The position numbers and the translations under genes are program-made. The notes below the pieces were generated by a model. It saw only the letters and a program-made list of their open reading frames with translations. It made no database searches and was not told where the DNA came from. A stretch of 64,000 bases of DNA, taken from contig CM019069.1 of assembly GCA_009667805.1 (NCBI GenBank), positions 46,744,201-46,808,200 of the forward strand, in the 5' to 3' direction. Positions 11,225-22,255 of the stretch are shown here, one piece after another (within the stretch, counting starts at the first letter, position 1; each line of letters starts with the position of its first letter). The DNA is from Leptobrachium leishanense (Eukaryota; Chordata; Amphibia; Anura; Megophryidae).

Positions 11225-11970
11225 CAGTGTATTGATGGATGCAGTGATAACTTTTCTTTATTTGCACCAATGCTACATTTAAAAGAGAAAATCATATCAA
11301 ACAGACCTGCCTTTAAGGCACGAGTTAACATCAAATGTAAATGGGAGGTATCAACTTGCAAAAAATCTCCCTAAATTGGAGAAGGCAAAGTTTGATCTTT
11401 CTCATTTTGAGGTTTAAGAACAATAGGTGCTTTCTCAGTCCAGGCTACTTCAAAGCAGTGAACAGTGACCAGTCTAAGTAATACTGGGTCATAGACCTCC
11501 CCCAAAGATATTCACAGATGTCCTTCACAAGCTCCCTGCTCTGTTATCAGAATTCACATCCAGGGTAGCCCGAAGCCTCTATTTTTTTAGTGTTTTTTTT
11601 TATAGCAAATATGTAGAGCACAGATGTGCTAAAGGTAACGCGTCAGGATTCTATGATGTATTGATCTTGGAAGAATTGTAAAGTTTAAGTGGAAAGCAAG
11701 AAATAGTTATAAAAAGAAACCTACATTTCGTTAAAAAAAAAAAAAACTTTTTAAAATCGCAAGATACTTTCAATAAAAATGTATAGCTTTTTTTATACAA
11801 TACGTACCAAATATAAAACACGTATAAATTGTAGTTAACAAAAACACAGTGGGGTGAGCATGGGTTCAGCAATCACTGAAAAGAGAAAAATAACTTGTAT
11901 CCATTTAATTACTAAAAATCCGTAGATGACAGCCGTAGGTCTATAAGGGTTGAAGACCAATCAATTCTAA

Positions 11971-12150
11971 CAGGGTTATTCAGAGAGCACGAAAAGCAGG
12001 AGAATGACTGGAGAATGAAAAATTCTAGGTCAAAATAGCCAAACCGGAACAATTCTCCCTTTCATCTCACTTTCCAAATCGGCTATTTTGACCTAGAATT
12101 TTTCATTCTCCAGTCATTCTCCTGCTTTTCACGCTTTCTGAATAACCCTG
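11971..12150. mobile_element. Palindromic Harbinger-like MITE, 180 bp
   Basis: Begins CAGGGTTATTCAGAGAGC and ends with the near-complementary GCTTTCTGAATAACCCTG. It is flanked on both sides by TAA (11968-11970 and 12151-12153), a 3-bp target duplication. Most of the element is one hairpin: the words GGAGAATGACTGGAGAATGA and TCATTCTCCAGTCATTCTCC sit in opposite arms. No coding capacity. Confidence 0.8.
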
Positions 12151-12359
12151 TAAATCTAAACAATATTAGGTGAAGTAAAGTTATAGCCTTCTCTACTAGT
12201 GTGTTGTCTTAGCCACTAGTAATGGTCAAGTAATTTCAATAAATTCAGCAAATAAATTGAAATTAACTTAATTAATTGAAATTAAAACAAAAAATGGACA
12301 AAAAAAATTTGCTGAAAAATCCCGAAAAGATCATATAAAAAAAATTAATAAATAAAGAT

Positions 12360-12716
12360 ACTTTTTACTGCAGATTAAATTAATAAACGGTTTATTAGAT
12401 GGTGGATTAAAACGGGAATATTTTTAACATTGAAGCCTAAGGGATTTGCCTGAATAAACCTGCCCAATGAAAACACCGAACAGCAGGGCATTTCTGCAAC
12501 TTTTCCTTGCTGTTTGGTGTCTCCGAATAGATTAACCATTGTTTCTCTATGGGGGATTTCACTGCTGTCTAACAGGCACCGTACTTGCTGGCAGTTTGCC
12601 AAAATTTGGCGAACTGCCTGCTCTCTGAATAGCCGAATGGCCCCGAAATGTCACTGTATGGGGAAACTTTCTATTCGTTGATATTTCGGGCCAGATCGGC
12701 TCCCTCTGAATAACCC
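12360..12716. mobile_element. Harbinger-like element, partial copy
   Basis: Shares with the 14246-14603, 16771-17657 and 41790-42129 copies the words AATAAACGGTTTATTAGAT, AAAACGGGAATATTTTTAAC and ATTGAAGCCTA. It ends near CTGAATAACCCC. The left terminus is missing. Confidence 0.6.
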
Positions 12717-12784
12717 CTTAGATGTTTTAGCTTTAAGTAAAGATTGCATTATTTTTCATTGAAAGTATTTTTCCCCCACTGCAG

Positions 12785-12964
12785 ATACTGTTTAAGAACC
12801 GAAGTGAAAACAAGATCATGGAACAGATTCATCGGGAATCATTCAAAAGACCAAAAGCAAAAAAGGAAGAAAGATCACGTCATGCAAAGCTGAATTTTCT
12901 CATGTCATGTTTTGATTTTAAATATGTATTTATAAATATATATTTTGTATATTTCTCCTGTTAA
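12785..12964 (+). CDS. Candidate terminal exon, unknown gene
   Basis: A good acceptor, with a pyrimidine tract ending CCCCCACTGCAG at 12784, precedes a frame of 59 codons ending in TAA at 12962-12964. A polyadenylation signal AATAAA follows at 12981-12986, only 17 bp after the stop, as in a compact last exon. The predicted peptide is highly charged and helix-like at first (SENKIMEQIHRESFKRPK), then a Phe/Tyr-rich end. It joins in phase 0 to the candidate exon at 1963-2189 across an intron of about 10.6 kb full of transposons. I cannot name the gene. A decayed exon or chance acceptor is possible. Confidence 0.35.
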   Translation: MLFKNRSENKIMEQIHRESFKRPKAKKEERSRHAKLNFLMSCFDFKYVFINIYFVYFSC

Positions 12965-13737
12965 TTTGATTAACATGCTAAATAAAAAAACACCTGAGCA
13001 AACAACTTTTACAACTTCATCCGTAACATTTTTCAGTTTGAGAATTAAAATCCTGCCTCATCGAAGCCGGCAAAATTCTAATTTGCATCTTGATTCTTTT
13101 CAGCTTTAAGTAACACGTAGACGTTTACAAATTCTGATATTGGGGCCAAACATTAGTTATATTTGTCTGTATTGCATAACGTTACGTTTGGCTCCTGTTT
13201 GTTTTATACCTTGTCCTCTTTCAACACGTGAACATAACTGGAAACTAAAATTAAATTTAATATACTTTTGTTATCAGAACACACAGCCCTTCTTTCGTTT
13301 AATAAAGCACGTACAATCTTTCTTTTCTGTTCTAATTATTTTGACCTGCATTTAAGGAAAAGTGTCTAGCCTTGCTCTCTGAGTCTTCAGTGGATGAAAC
13401 CATTCAAATAAAAGTTATGGCTGTCTGTGTTTATCAGCATGACAGAAGAGAGTTTGGGATGAACTCGCTAAATTAGAATTAAAGAGAATTTACACAAGAA
13501 ATGCATTCTAAGCAATATTTTCCAAATAATGAAAAAATAAATTCCCAGCTCAATGATCTCTCTCTGGCTTGGTAACCTTGGAATTTGTTTTTATTAAAGG
13601 GACACTTTACACACTGATTTTATCTGATTAAAATGGCCAGGCTGCGTGGAGTCGTGAAGGTGGGGTGCCCCCCTTCCCTCCAGTCCTGTTTTGTAGATCT
13701 TGCATCATCAGGCAGACAGGATTTGAACATCCCGCAT

Positions 13738-13837
13738 GGGCTTGTTTGAGGTAAAGCCCATGGAAAACCTCTATTCTCAGCAACACCTCTGTTGCTCAGA
13801 ATAGAGGTTTTCCATGGGCTTTACCTCAAACAAGCCC
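13738..13837. repeat. Near-perfect hairpin
   Basis: The arms GGGCTTGTTTGAGG and CCTCAAACAAGCCC extend inward through TAAAGCCCATGGAAAACC and its complement, with a loop of about 4 bp. The stem is about 48 bp with one clear mismatch. It sits inside a segment beginning GGGACACTTTACACACTG (about 13608), which looks like another MITE terminus. Confidence 0.75.
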
Positions 13838-14245
13838 ACAGGCGTTTTATCCCAGAGCTTGGCTATAAGCTCCAACGCATGTGAGTGTGATTCCCTTGCA
13901 TATATTTACATTTGATTGCCAACAATCCTACACAGGAAAATTTTCCTTCTATTGCATGTTTTCATACATATCGGTACAAGAAGAAGACTGTCATCTTTGA
14001 AGGTTGCGGGTCGCCTCCTTCAAAAACAGAAATTTATGACCGAATGCGTTGACCCGCTCAGAGCCAGTGTTGGGGCTCTTCTTTTGTGATTGGGAACAGT
14101 ATCACTAACATACTTAAACATATTGTGTCGCTCTGCACTATTGTATTTTTTATTGTCTTTCATGTACGTGTGGATGTTATCTTTGAAGAGAACCATCATA
14201 TGATCCATAGCGACTGCCATCGCGCCGCCAGATACGTATTTCTCA

Positions 14246-14603
14246 ATTATTATAATAAACGGTTTATCAGATATTGAATTAAAACGGGAATATTTTTAAC
14301 ATTGAAGCCTATGGGATTCGCCTGAATATACCTGTCGAATGAAACCACTGAATGGCAGGGCATTTCGGCAACTTTTCTCAGCTGTTTTGTGTTCTCTGAA
14401 CAGACGAAGCATTGCTTCTCTATGGGGATTTCACTGCCCTCGAACAGGCAACGAACAGGCACCTGTATGTGCAGGCAATTTGCCAAGATTTGGCGAACTG
14501 CCTGCTCTCTGAATAGCCGAATGGCCAGGAACGGTAACCGTACACTGAATTTCACTGTTCGGTTACCTTTCGCCAGCAATTCGGATCTTTTCGAATAACC
14601 CTG
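14246..14603. mobile_element. Harbinger-like element, partial copy
   Basis: Same words as the 16771-17657 copy (AAACGGTTTATCAGATATTG, TTGAAGCCTATGGGATTCGC). Right end GAATAACCCTG followed by TAA. The left terminal repeat is absent. The minus-strand open frame at 14250-14579 is an accident of this repeat. Confidence 0.6.
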
Positions 14604-14637
14604 TAACTCTTACAAAGTGAGAACGAAACACATAGAA

Positions 14638-14871
14638 GGGGTTATTCCCAAAGCGCAGCTGAACCGATCAGTGACAAAAATTGCTGGAATTGCAGCGCCG
14701 ACAAGAGTAGGCATTTCACAAAACTAAAATCCAAAGAGCAAAAAGAGAGGTTTACTGTGAAGCTTCTCCTGTCACTCTTTGATTTTTGGTTTTGTGAAAT
14801 GCCGGTGTTTGTGCTGCAATAATGCTGCTTTTCAAGGATGGTTGCAACACCGACGCTTTGTGAATAACCCC
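14638..14871. mobile_element. Foldback MITE
   Basis: Ends GGGGTTATTCCCAAAGCG and CGCTTTGTGAATAACCCC form inverted termini. The internal words GGCATTTCACAAAACTAAAA and TTTTGGTTTTGTGAAATGCC are also inverted. Confidence 0.7.
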
Positions 14872-15570
14872 TAAAGGAAGTTACGCTCTAGAATTCCCTT
14901 AAAACAAAGGGGAACAAATGCCAACTGCACACCTGTCGCATAGTGTGCTGGAATGGCCAACCAGAGTTGTGTTGTCAGCTTTTTAATGTCGTCTTGCCAT
15001 GATCGATGAGGGTTTAAACTTGCTCTACAAGTATACATGATCATCCCTCAACATGCCAAACTGCATGATCACTTCTCACTCAAACAACACACTTATCATT
15101 CTTCTTCTTTTACCTTCTTGCTCCTTCATACTTCCTTAGACAACGGTGGCTCTATTCTACCTCTAATCTCCAGCGATCGTACACATGTTCATATTGCAGT
15201 AAAAATACCAGAAACAGATATAGAGATGAAACGGTTACAGCCCGCTGTTGTATATAAAGCGTTGCAAAGCAAGCCGGAGTCTCTCTTGTTCCAGCCGCTC
15301 ATGAAGGAGCCGTGGGAGAGAATTTGGCACTTTAATCCCTTCAAAGGATCAGGTCTAATTCAAGTCTTATATCCACTGCAATCTTTCAAGGGTCTGGTAT
15401 TATTTCTTACCGCAGGGAGGTAAAATAAAGAGCCCTTTCCCCCTGGCATCTGATCACACTTTGCTGGCAGACCAAACACCGTACAAATGGGATTGTCTTA
15501 CCTTTTCAAATGGCAAAAACAGAATGTACGGCAGTGCTTAATCCAACCCATACATTTAGTGGTTGTAATT
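14872..15570. other. No gene recognised
   Basis: A 128-codon open frame at 15037-15423 begins with ATG, but shows no domain, no clear splice sites and ordinary composition. It is treated as chance. No terminal repeats were found. Confidence 0.4.
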
Positions 15571-15762
15571 TATTTTTTATTTTTGAGAAAGGATTTTACC
15601 AGGAAGGATACATTGAGATTTCTCTCGTTTTCAAGTATGTCCTTGGTGGCGAGTATGTACCGTTAAATGTCTTGCCCAAGGACACTTACTGGAGAGGTGC
15701 TCTTGCCAGGATTGAACCTGTGTCTCCACAGTCTCTCTCCACGGTTATAGAGCAGTGATGTT
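15571..15762 (-). mobile_element. tRNA-derived SINE, copy 2
   Basis: Minus-strand copy with the central CTTGGGCAAGACATTTAACG-type domain. The tRNA-like head is truncated: it stops at CTGCTCTATAACCGTGG and lacks the GGCTGGGTGGA start. It carries a small internal duplication of CTCTCTCCACGG. Confidence 0.75.
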
Positions 15763-16770
15763 AAAGTAAGAGTCAGACTGAGAACATCTCCCCCTATTTC
15801 ATGCCAAAACTAACGACATGCACTACAAACCAAAGTGTTCCTCACACTCCTGGAAGATTATTAAATACTTATTGCGAGTTAAATGTCTATAGGACCATCA
15901 TGGGAAACCACACAAATTAGCTGTATGTGCTCTTACCACGTCAAGTGATGGAGCCCAGGATGCATGAGATGGTGCACACCCTTGCAAAAACACATTTCTC
16001 AGAGTGAACAGGTGTAATAAGTAATAACAAGTAGTGGGGGTGAGCATGGACACAAATACAGATACTTGCCACAAAAAGGCAGGGGCTTCCAGATCTATGG
16101 ACAGACAGAACCAGAAAAGGGCTTGGAATAATCATACTAACCCATGGTCGTTTTGTTTTTCTAGGTTTTAGAGGAAAAGTACATCACAAGACCCCAACAG
16201 TAAGGGATGTATCGCCCCATAAATTGACCTCTTGCCCCTACACCAGAACCAGTTTTTGGAGGCTCTGCTAAATGTGAGTTGGTTTACTTGCCATATGTCC
16301 TGAAAATAGTTCTTCCTGTTTTTAGATAACACTGCACTATTTTTCCTCTCTTTTTTTTCTCTGAGGGATTTGTTTTGCAAATATTTTGATTTGCATGTCA
16401 CCTGCACAGTGTGTTTCACCAGTTTGTAAATTACTTCGTAGCTGCATAGGATACTTGTTTTATGTATTTTTTTTAAATGATTAGGGCTGGAAGAACATAG
16501 GTAAGCGGGCAAAGGTCAAGTCCAGGAAAGTCAATCCAATACTGCACCGGGAAACAGATACAACCAAGTGTTGGGGAGTCTTAGGGAAGCTTTTTGGCTG
16601 CTGTTGGAAGCCAAGGGATCCATCAAAAGGTCAAGACGGCACAAAGCAGCGTAGAGAGTACCTGACTGGGAGTGATGGAGTTGTGGATTCAAGTCAGACC
16701 AGGTCTCTTGAAGGGAAGTGCATATCTTCATAAACCCAGACCAGTAAATGACTATAACAACCCACTCTAT
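15763..16770. other. No gene recognised
   Basis: AT-rich sequence with scattered short minus-strand open frames (for example 16168-16512) that show no motif. No repeat termini were recognised. Confidence 0.4.
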
Positions 16771-17657
16771 CAGGGTTATTCAGAGATCGGAAATGTCGCC
16801 GAAATATAACCGACACTGAAATTCAGCGAACGGGGACATTTTGGGGTCATTCTGCTATTCAGAGAGCAGGCAATTTGCCAAATACTGGTGAATTGCCTGC
16901 ACGTACGGTGCCTGTTCGAGGGCAGTGAAATCCCCCATAGAGAAGCAATGCTTCATCTATTCAGAGACACCAAACAGCAGTGAAAAGTTGCCGAAATGCC
17001 CTGCTGTTCGGTGGTTTCATGCGACAGGTTTATTCAGGCGAATCCCATAGGCTTCAGTGTTAAAAATATTCCCGTTTTAACCCAATATCTAATAAACTGT
17101 TAATTATTTTATTCTGTTGTAAAGAGTCTCTTTATTTACAGATTTTTTTAGAATCTTTTAGGCATTTTTCGTCAATTTTTTTTTCAAAATTCCGAGGTTT
17201 TTTTTAAATCGTTTTTTTTAAAAAACAGTCCTTTTTATTATCATTCATTGGAGCTTATGTGTAAATTCCAGACATTTTCGTTCAGTTGTTTTTTTTCCAA
17301 ACAGCATTTCAATTATGAAACTTTCAAGCAAACAGGTTTTTTTTCAACCACGTTCATCTGCTTGACAGGTATTTCCGGCGGCTGCTCTGCGTTGTGATCG
17401 GCGGCTCGTCAGGTTTTCCCAGCGTGTTCGGCGGGGTTTTTGCGGCGGTTTCTGCAGGCTTTCGGTGAGTGTTCGATGAGTATTCGGCGAGAGTTCTGTG
17501 GGTTTGAGGCGAGTATTCCCTGCACTACGGGGGCCCTGCGGTGCTTGCTGAATACATCGCAGGGTCGGCAAACTAGGAATCGGAATTGCCCCGAAGTGCG
17601 GGGAACGAAAGGTCACCGAACGTGCAGTGACTTTTCATATCTCTCTGAATAACCCTG
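16771..17657. mobile_element. Harbinger-like element, longest copy
   Basis: Begins CAGGGTTATTCAGAGATCGG and ends CTCTGAATAACCCTG, flanked by TAT on both sides (16768-16770 and 17658-17660). At 887 bp it is the longest member of this family in the window. The left third carries the CTATGGG...AAGCCTATGGG-type words in inverse orientation. The right third, about 17350-17640, is GC-rich with many TTCGG and GGCGA words. A 3-bp duplication of TAA/TAT and the CAGGGTTATT ends suggest PIF/Harbinger ancestry; no transposase is present. Confidence 0.7.
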
Positions 17658-17796
17658 TATATTTATAAGGTTCTGGTACATTATTAGTCATTAAAGAATT
17701 GGATCCTCATAGCTACAGATGTGTAATTATTAGTCCATGTAGACCCTACACAAAGCGAATGGAACAATAAGTAGTCAATAAACTTGTACTGGTATA

Positions 17797-18272
17797 AAAC
17801 ATAACAAGGAAAAAAGGTGTCATCTGCGCTCGTTTCTATGTGTTCCATGTACAACAAAACTGAGGTTTTTGTTTGTTTCAATGGCCATTGCAACGTAAGC
17901 TCACTCGCCACTTCACGGCACCTCTTTACAGAGTGAGTAACTAACATGTACCAAAAGGCCGCTCTACTGAGCAGCTCCAAGCCCCTCCTGCTGCTTTTCA
18001 GCCAAGGAGAGGCAAAGATATGGTGGGTTTTATTTATACACGCACCAAACACTTCTCATTTGAGATTAAAAACAAAAACATGGAAAGAGGAACAGCTGCA
18101 GAACGACGGACTGGTGTTACAAGCATGATATACATAAATACAGAAAAAATGGCGTCGCGCCCATACTCACCGGAGCGGCAGCAACTGCCAGGAGTAACAG
18201 CCCAGTTAATGTATAAAACATAACAAGGAAAAAAGGTGTCATCTGCACTCGTTTCTATGTGTTCCATGTACA
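17797..18272 (-). mobile_element. 1.1-mer insertion of a ~419-bp unit (copy 1)
   Basis: Flanked by a perfect 13-bp direct repeat TTGTACTGGTATA (17784-17796 and 18273-18285). The 57 bases at its left end (17797-17853) recur at its right end (18216-18272) with one difference (GCGCTCG against GCACTCG). The insertion is therefore one 419-bp unit plus a 57-bp overhang. No ORF, poly(A) tail or inverted termini. It lies in opposite orientation to copy 2 at 18361-18815; strand is given relative to that copy. The class is unknown; see findings. Confidence 0.7.
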
Positions 18273-18285
18273 TTGTACTGGTATA

Positions 18286-18360
18286 TTTATTTATTTATAC
18301 AGTATTTAACCAGGATGAAGGATACATTGAGATTTCTCTCGTTTTCAAGTATGTCCTGGG
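18286..18360 (-). mobile_element. SINE fragment between two insertions
   Basis: Contains GATACATTGAGATTTCTCTC and TTTTCAAGTATGTCCTGGG, the tail half of the SINE family. Copy 2 of the 419-bp unit interrupts it at ATGTCCTGGG. Only these few tens of bases separate the two opposed insertions. Confidence 0.75.
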
Positions 18361-18815
18361 AACACATAGAAACGAGCGCAGATGACACTCTTTTTCCTTG
18401 TTATGTTTTATACATTGACTGGGCTGTTACTCCTGGCAGTTGCTGCCGCTCCGGTGAGTATGGGCGCGACGCCATTTTTTCTGTATCTATGTATATCATG
18501 CTTGTAACACCAGTCCGTTGTTCTGCAGCTATTCCTCTTTCCATGTTTTTGTTTTTGATCCCAAATGGGAAGTGTTTGGTGCGTGTATAAATAAAAGCCA
18601 CCATCTTTGCCTCTCCTTGGCTGAAAAGCAGCTGGAGGGGCTTGGAGCTGCTCAGTAGAGCGGCCTTTTGGTTACAATTGTTAGGTACCCACTCTAAAGA
18701 GGTGCCTTGAAGTGGCGAGTGGGCTTACGTTGCAATGGCCATTGAAACAAACAAAAACCTCATTTTTGTTGTACATGGAACACATAGAAACGAGCGCAGA
18801 TGACACTCTTTTTCC
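18361..18815 (+). mobile_element. 1.1-mer insertion of a ~419-bp unit (copy 2)
   Basis: Inserted into the SINE fragment and flanked by a perfect 10-bp duplication ATGTCCTGGG (18351-18360 and 18816-18825). Its first 37 bases (18361-18397) recur identically as its last 37 (18779-18815), so it is one 418-bp unit plus a 37-bp overhang. It is the same sequence as copy 1 in reverse orientation, but its ends fall at different positions within the unit. A TATAAATA-like word lies near 18586. Confidence 0.7.
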
Positions 18816-18825
18816 ATGTCCTGGG

Positions 18826-19317
18826 TATTGTCACTGAACAACCAAGATCATAAAATCTCATGAGCATAACTCTACAATAACATCAAGTGAAAAACAAAAA
18901 AATAATGGCTTGTGCTTTGCAGCAGGTACCAAACTATAGTTTGACTTTAACTCTGCCTGATAGCTGAAATTGGCACCTCTTCGGCCACATTGTGGCCATT
19001 TTTAAATTCAGGAGATTCAGATTTAGGTTTACCGGCATTTTGGTTCCCAATAAAAATTTGGATCAAATATCGTCTCTGGCAGCTATACTCTTTAATGGAA
19101 ATATCAGCTTTTGCGATTCAATTAGAGTTTATCAGTATGCTGCTTTACACAAAATATCAGATGCTAAAAAGGTGTCGATAAATGGATTTTTAAGGCACAA
19201 ATACAGAGGGAATAAGACTGAATATTTCTTTTTTAAACATCATATATTTCTAATAGTCATGTTTAACGGCACAAATCTCTATGGTGCTGGCTGAAAATGA
19301 GCTTTTTTGGGTGTTTT
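18826..19317. other. No gene recognised
   Basis: Short open frames at 18990-19294 overlap in two frames and show no motif. No repeat ends were recognised. Confidence 0.4.
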
Positions 19318-19746
19318 AGGCTAGGGTCAGATGAATGCATTTTTCACGTTGTCCGTGAAAAAGTGCGTTCGAACGAATGGACGTATTTTTTCACGGAATA
19401 CGCGATAGCGGTCATACGATGCGCATTTTCATCCGTGATTTTGTACGGATCATCAATAAAACACTTTTTGCGTCTGGACGTTATGTTGGCCATACATTAG
19501 CAGCGTCTGATGTCTCCCAATCACGCAAACACACCGCTATGCGGCCGCAGCGCACTCTGTACGTCAGTAGTAGCGGTTTGACGTTCTCGAAAAAATGCAT
19601 TCGTTTGCCACTTGCGTTGCACGGACGAACTTTCGTGCGGTCCTTCGTCGTATGTTCCCCGGCATTGGACGTCATTTGCTGCTAGCACGGCCGTGATTTT
19701 GTGCGGCTAAACGCACGTTAAAACTGCTTTCGTCTGACCTTAGCCT
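19318..19746. mobile_element. MITE family B
   Basis: Ends AGGCTAGGGTCAGATGAATG and TCGTCTGACCTTAGCCT. It belongs to a subfamily with 29863-30275 and 36994-37421 that shares TTCACGGAATACGCGATAGC-type interior words and a TTCTCGAAAAAATGC segment. Confidence 0.75.
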
Positions 19747-20524
19747 TACTGGCCGCCTTTTTCTTCGGACAAGCAGCATTTTTCAAATATCAGTTAAATT
19801 TTTTATCTGTCATTAAAGTGCAGGCTCCCCTACATCACAGCCAAACTATTAGGGAGTCCTAAATGAACATTCAGTATGATCACAAAGACAAAATCTCATG
19901 ATGATTTTCTAAATAAATTTCCAACTAAGTTCTGGCACTTAATTGGCCGACAAAACTATTACATGGAAAATTAAACAAAAAAATGCAACAGGTGCTTAAT
20001 CCAAATGTAAATTTAGAGGGATACTATAGGGTTAAAACAGTAAGGGGGGACAGAGTGGTTAAACATTAACCCCTCCTGACTGCCTCTATCCAGTATGTCA
20101 CATGAGTAAGGTGGGCTGGACACTCCAGCCAGATGCATTGAGGGCCATTAGTGGGAGTTCCCAAAGCTGCGGAACTTGAGCTCAGCATTCAGGTTCTGGA
20201 TCTGATGAAGCTCCTGCACTCCTTGGGCTGAATCAGCCTTCTGAGTAGAGCAGCGTTATCACTTGGTTAACGCCGAGTGGTCACACTTTGTAGAATGTGC
20301 CTTTAAACATCAGAGGTTTTTGTTACCAATGTAAGGGTCTTTAAAGTGTAAGCTCCAAACACAAAGCTTTACACAATGCAAACACACTTTGGAGCTTTAG
20401 AGGCACAGCATCATCAGGAAATATGTCATAGGAGCTTAATGCAAAGGGTTTCCATAGCCAAGCAGCTGTACACAAGCCTGGTGTACCTTTGTCTGAAAGA
20501 CCTCAAGGGTCTGCACACAGCCCT
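19747..20524. other. No gene recognised
   Basis: A segment beginning AGAGGGATACTATAGGG (about 20015) and ending near AATGTGCCTTTAAAC (about 20308) looks like another DNA-transposon remnant. No coding evidence. Confidence 0.35.
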
Positions 20525-20532
20525 GTCCTCAG

Positions 20533-21211
20533 TAGTGATGGGCCGAACACCCCCGTGTTCGGTTCGCATTCGAACACCCAAAAAAGTTCGACCGCGAACT
20601 CGAACACAATTCGAACACCATGAATGTCAATGGGGCTCGAACGTTCGAAAATTAAGGTCCCCTCCAAGAGGGCATATATGCAAGATATTGGCCATAAAAG
20701 GTGTATGGGGGTCCGGGTACTGCCCTGGGGGACAGGAAACAATTAAAAAAATGTAAAAAAAACAAAAATGTTTTTAATTCTTTCACTGCTGCGTGCTGAG
20801 CCATTTCACCACTGCGCACTGAGCTAATTTTTACCGCTTTTGCTCATGTTCAAACGTAATTTGAAGCCATGGGAAATGTTTGACCAACAACGAGTGGGAA
20901 ATGTTTGACCAACAACGAGTGGGAAATGTTTGACCAACAAGGAGTGGGAAATGTTTATGAATCCCATAGGCTTCAATGTTAAAAATATTCCCGTTTTAAT
21001 CCAATATCTAATAAACCATTTATTATTACATTCTGTAGTAAAGAGTCTCTTTATTGTTAGATTTTTTTATGATCTTTCAAGCATTTTTTGAAAAACTCCC
21101 CCCCCCTCGAACTTTCCGCTAACGTCCCGAAAAGTTTGAAGTTTGCGAACTTTCGAACAGCCGACGTTCGAATCGAACCTCGAACCGATTTGAACCGGCA
21201 GCCCATCCCTA
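20533..21211. mobile_element. hAT-type element with GTTCGAA-rich ends
   Basis: Left end TAGTGATGGGC, right end GCCCATCCCTA, flanked by GTCCTCAG and GTCCTCAT, an 8-bp duplication with one mismatch. Both sub-terminal zones are packed with CGAAC/GTTCG words. No transposase. A fragment of the Harbinger-like family (words CCCATAGGCTTCAATG and AATATTCCCGTTTTAAT, about 20963-21060) is embedded. Confidence 0.75.
20871..20956 (+). repeat. 25-bp tandem repeat, three units
   Basis: The unit GGGAAATGTTTGACCAACAA plus CGAGT is repeated three times with one base change in the last copy, followed by a partial fourth unit. It lies inside the hAT-type element. Confidence 0.85.
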
Positions 21212-21689
21212 GTCCTCATCCCCTATGGCATGAATTGTAATGTTGACTGAGAGCCAAATATCAGTACTTGACATCACAGTTTATCTTCACATCGTGGTTC
21301 CTGGAGCACCCAAATGAATTGGTCAATACCTATTTATTGCAAATTCTCATGAACACATAAATAATGTGGAATGCTACCCCAAAATGTTGCAAAGGGGAAT
21401 GGTGGTGGTGGGGCCAACTCATTAAGGCCCTTTGCTTTAAAATGGGATGTCCTAAAAGCTCAAATCAGTGTAATGGTCAATGGGTGAGACAGAACAACAA
21501 ATATACATACAAGTTAAACACACAGAACAGTAGGAGAGAGGACCCTGCTCGAGAGCTTACAATCTAAAAGATCTACATCTGCTTTACAAGTAGCTGCTCA
21601 AGCAAAATGTGAGTTTGATCGGGAAGCTTTGAGATTGTGTCCGATCTCTAATGTGTTACACGAATAAACTAACCTAAAGCAGTAGGAAA

Positions 21690-22255
21690 AGGGAAGTGCT
21701 CATGCCACTGTACAGAGCACTGGTGAGACCTCACTTGGAGTACTGTGTGCAGTACTGGAGACCGTATCTCCAGAAGGATATAGACATCTTAGAGAGAGTT
21801 CAGAGAAGGGCTACTAAAATGGTGTACGGCTTGAAGGAGAAAAGTTACCAGGAAAGGCCTAATGATCTTAACATGTACAGCTTGGAAAAAAGACGAGACA
21901 GAGGAGATATGATAGAAACATTTAAATACGTAAAGGGAATCCACAAGGTAGAGGAAGGGAGTATATTTAAAAGGAAACAAAATAGCAAAACAAGAGGACA
22001 TAGTCTTAGATTAGAGGGGCAAAGGTTTAAAAGTAACATCAGGAAGCATTATTTTACTGAGAGGGTGGTGGATACATGGAACAGCCTTCCAGTAGAAGTG
22101 GTAGAGGCCAAAACAGTAATTGAATTTAAGCAAGCATGGGATAGGCATAAGGCTATCCTAAACAAAAGATAAATCCAGGTAAAGTATCCATGCAATTGGG
22201 CAGACTAGATGGGCCGAAAGGTTCTTATCTGCCGACATTTTCTATGTTTCTAATA
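21690..22255 (+). pseudogene. CR1/L2-type LINE, 5'-truncated 3' end
   Basis: A 158-codon frame (21696-22172) matches the C-terminal part of CR1/L2 reverse transcriptase: VRPHLEYCVQYW near the start, then ILERVQRRATKMV, and near the end the conserved WNSLPVEVVEA followed by a FKQAWD-type word. It ends in TAA. The 3' untranslated part reads GATGGGCCGAAAGGTTCTTA and TCTATGTTTCTA, the usual end of these LINEs. Everything 5' of the C-terminal region is missing, as is usual for copies made by target-primed reverse transcription. It encodes no active protein. Confidence 0.8.

Noticed and set aside
15037..15423. 128-codon open frame
   Set aside because: No domain, no splice context and no codon signature; a chance frame.
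20376..20756. 126-codon open frame
   Set aside because: It runs across the boundary of the hAT-type element at 20533 and uses its GTTCGAA-rich end.
21696..22172. 158-codon open frame as a host gene
   Set aside because: Its protein and 3' end match the C-terminal tail of CR1/L2 reverse transcriptases, so it is a LINE fragment.
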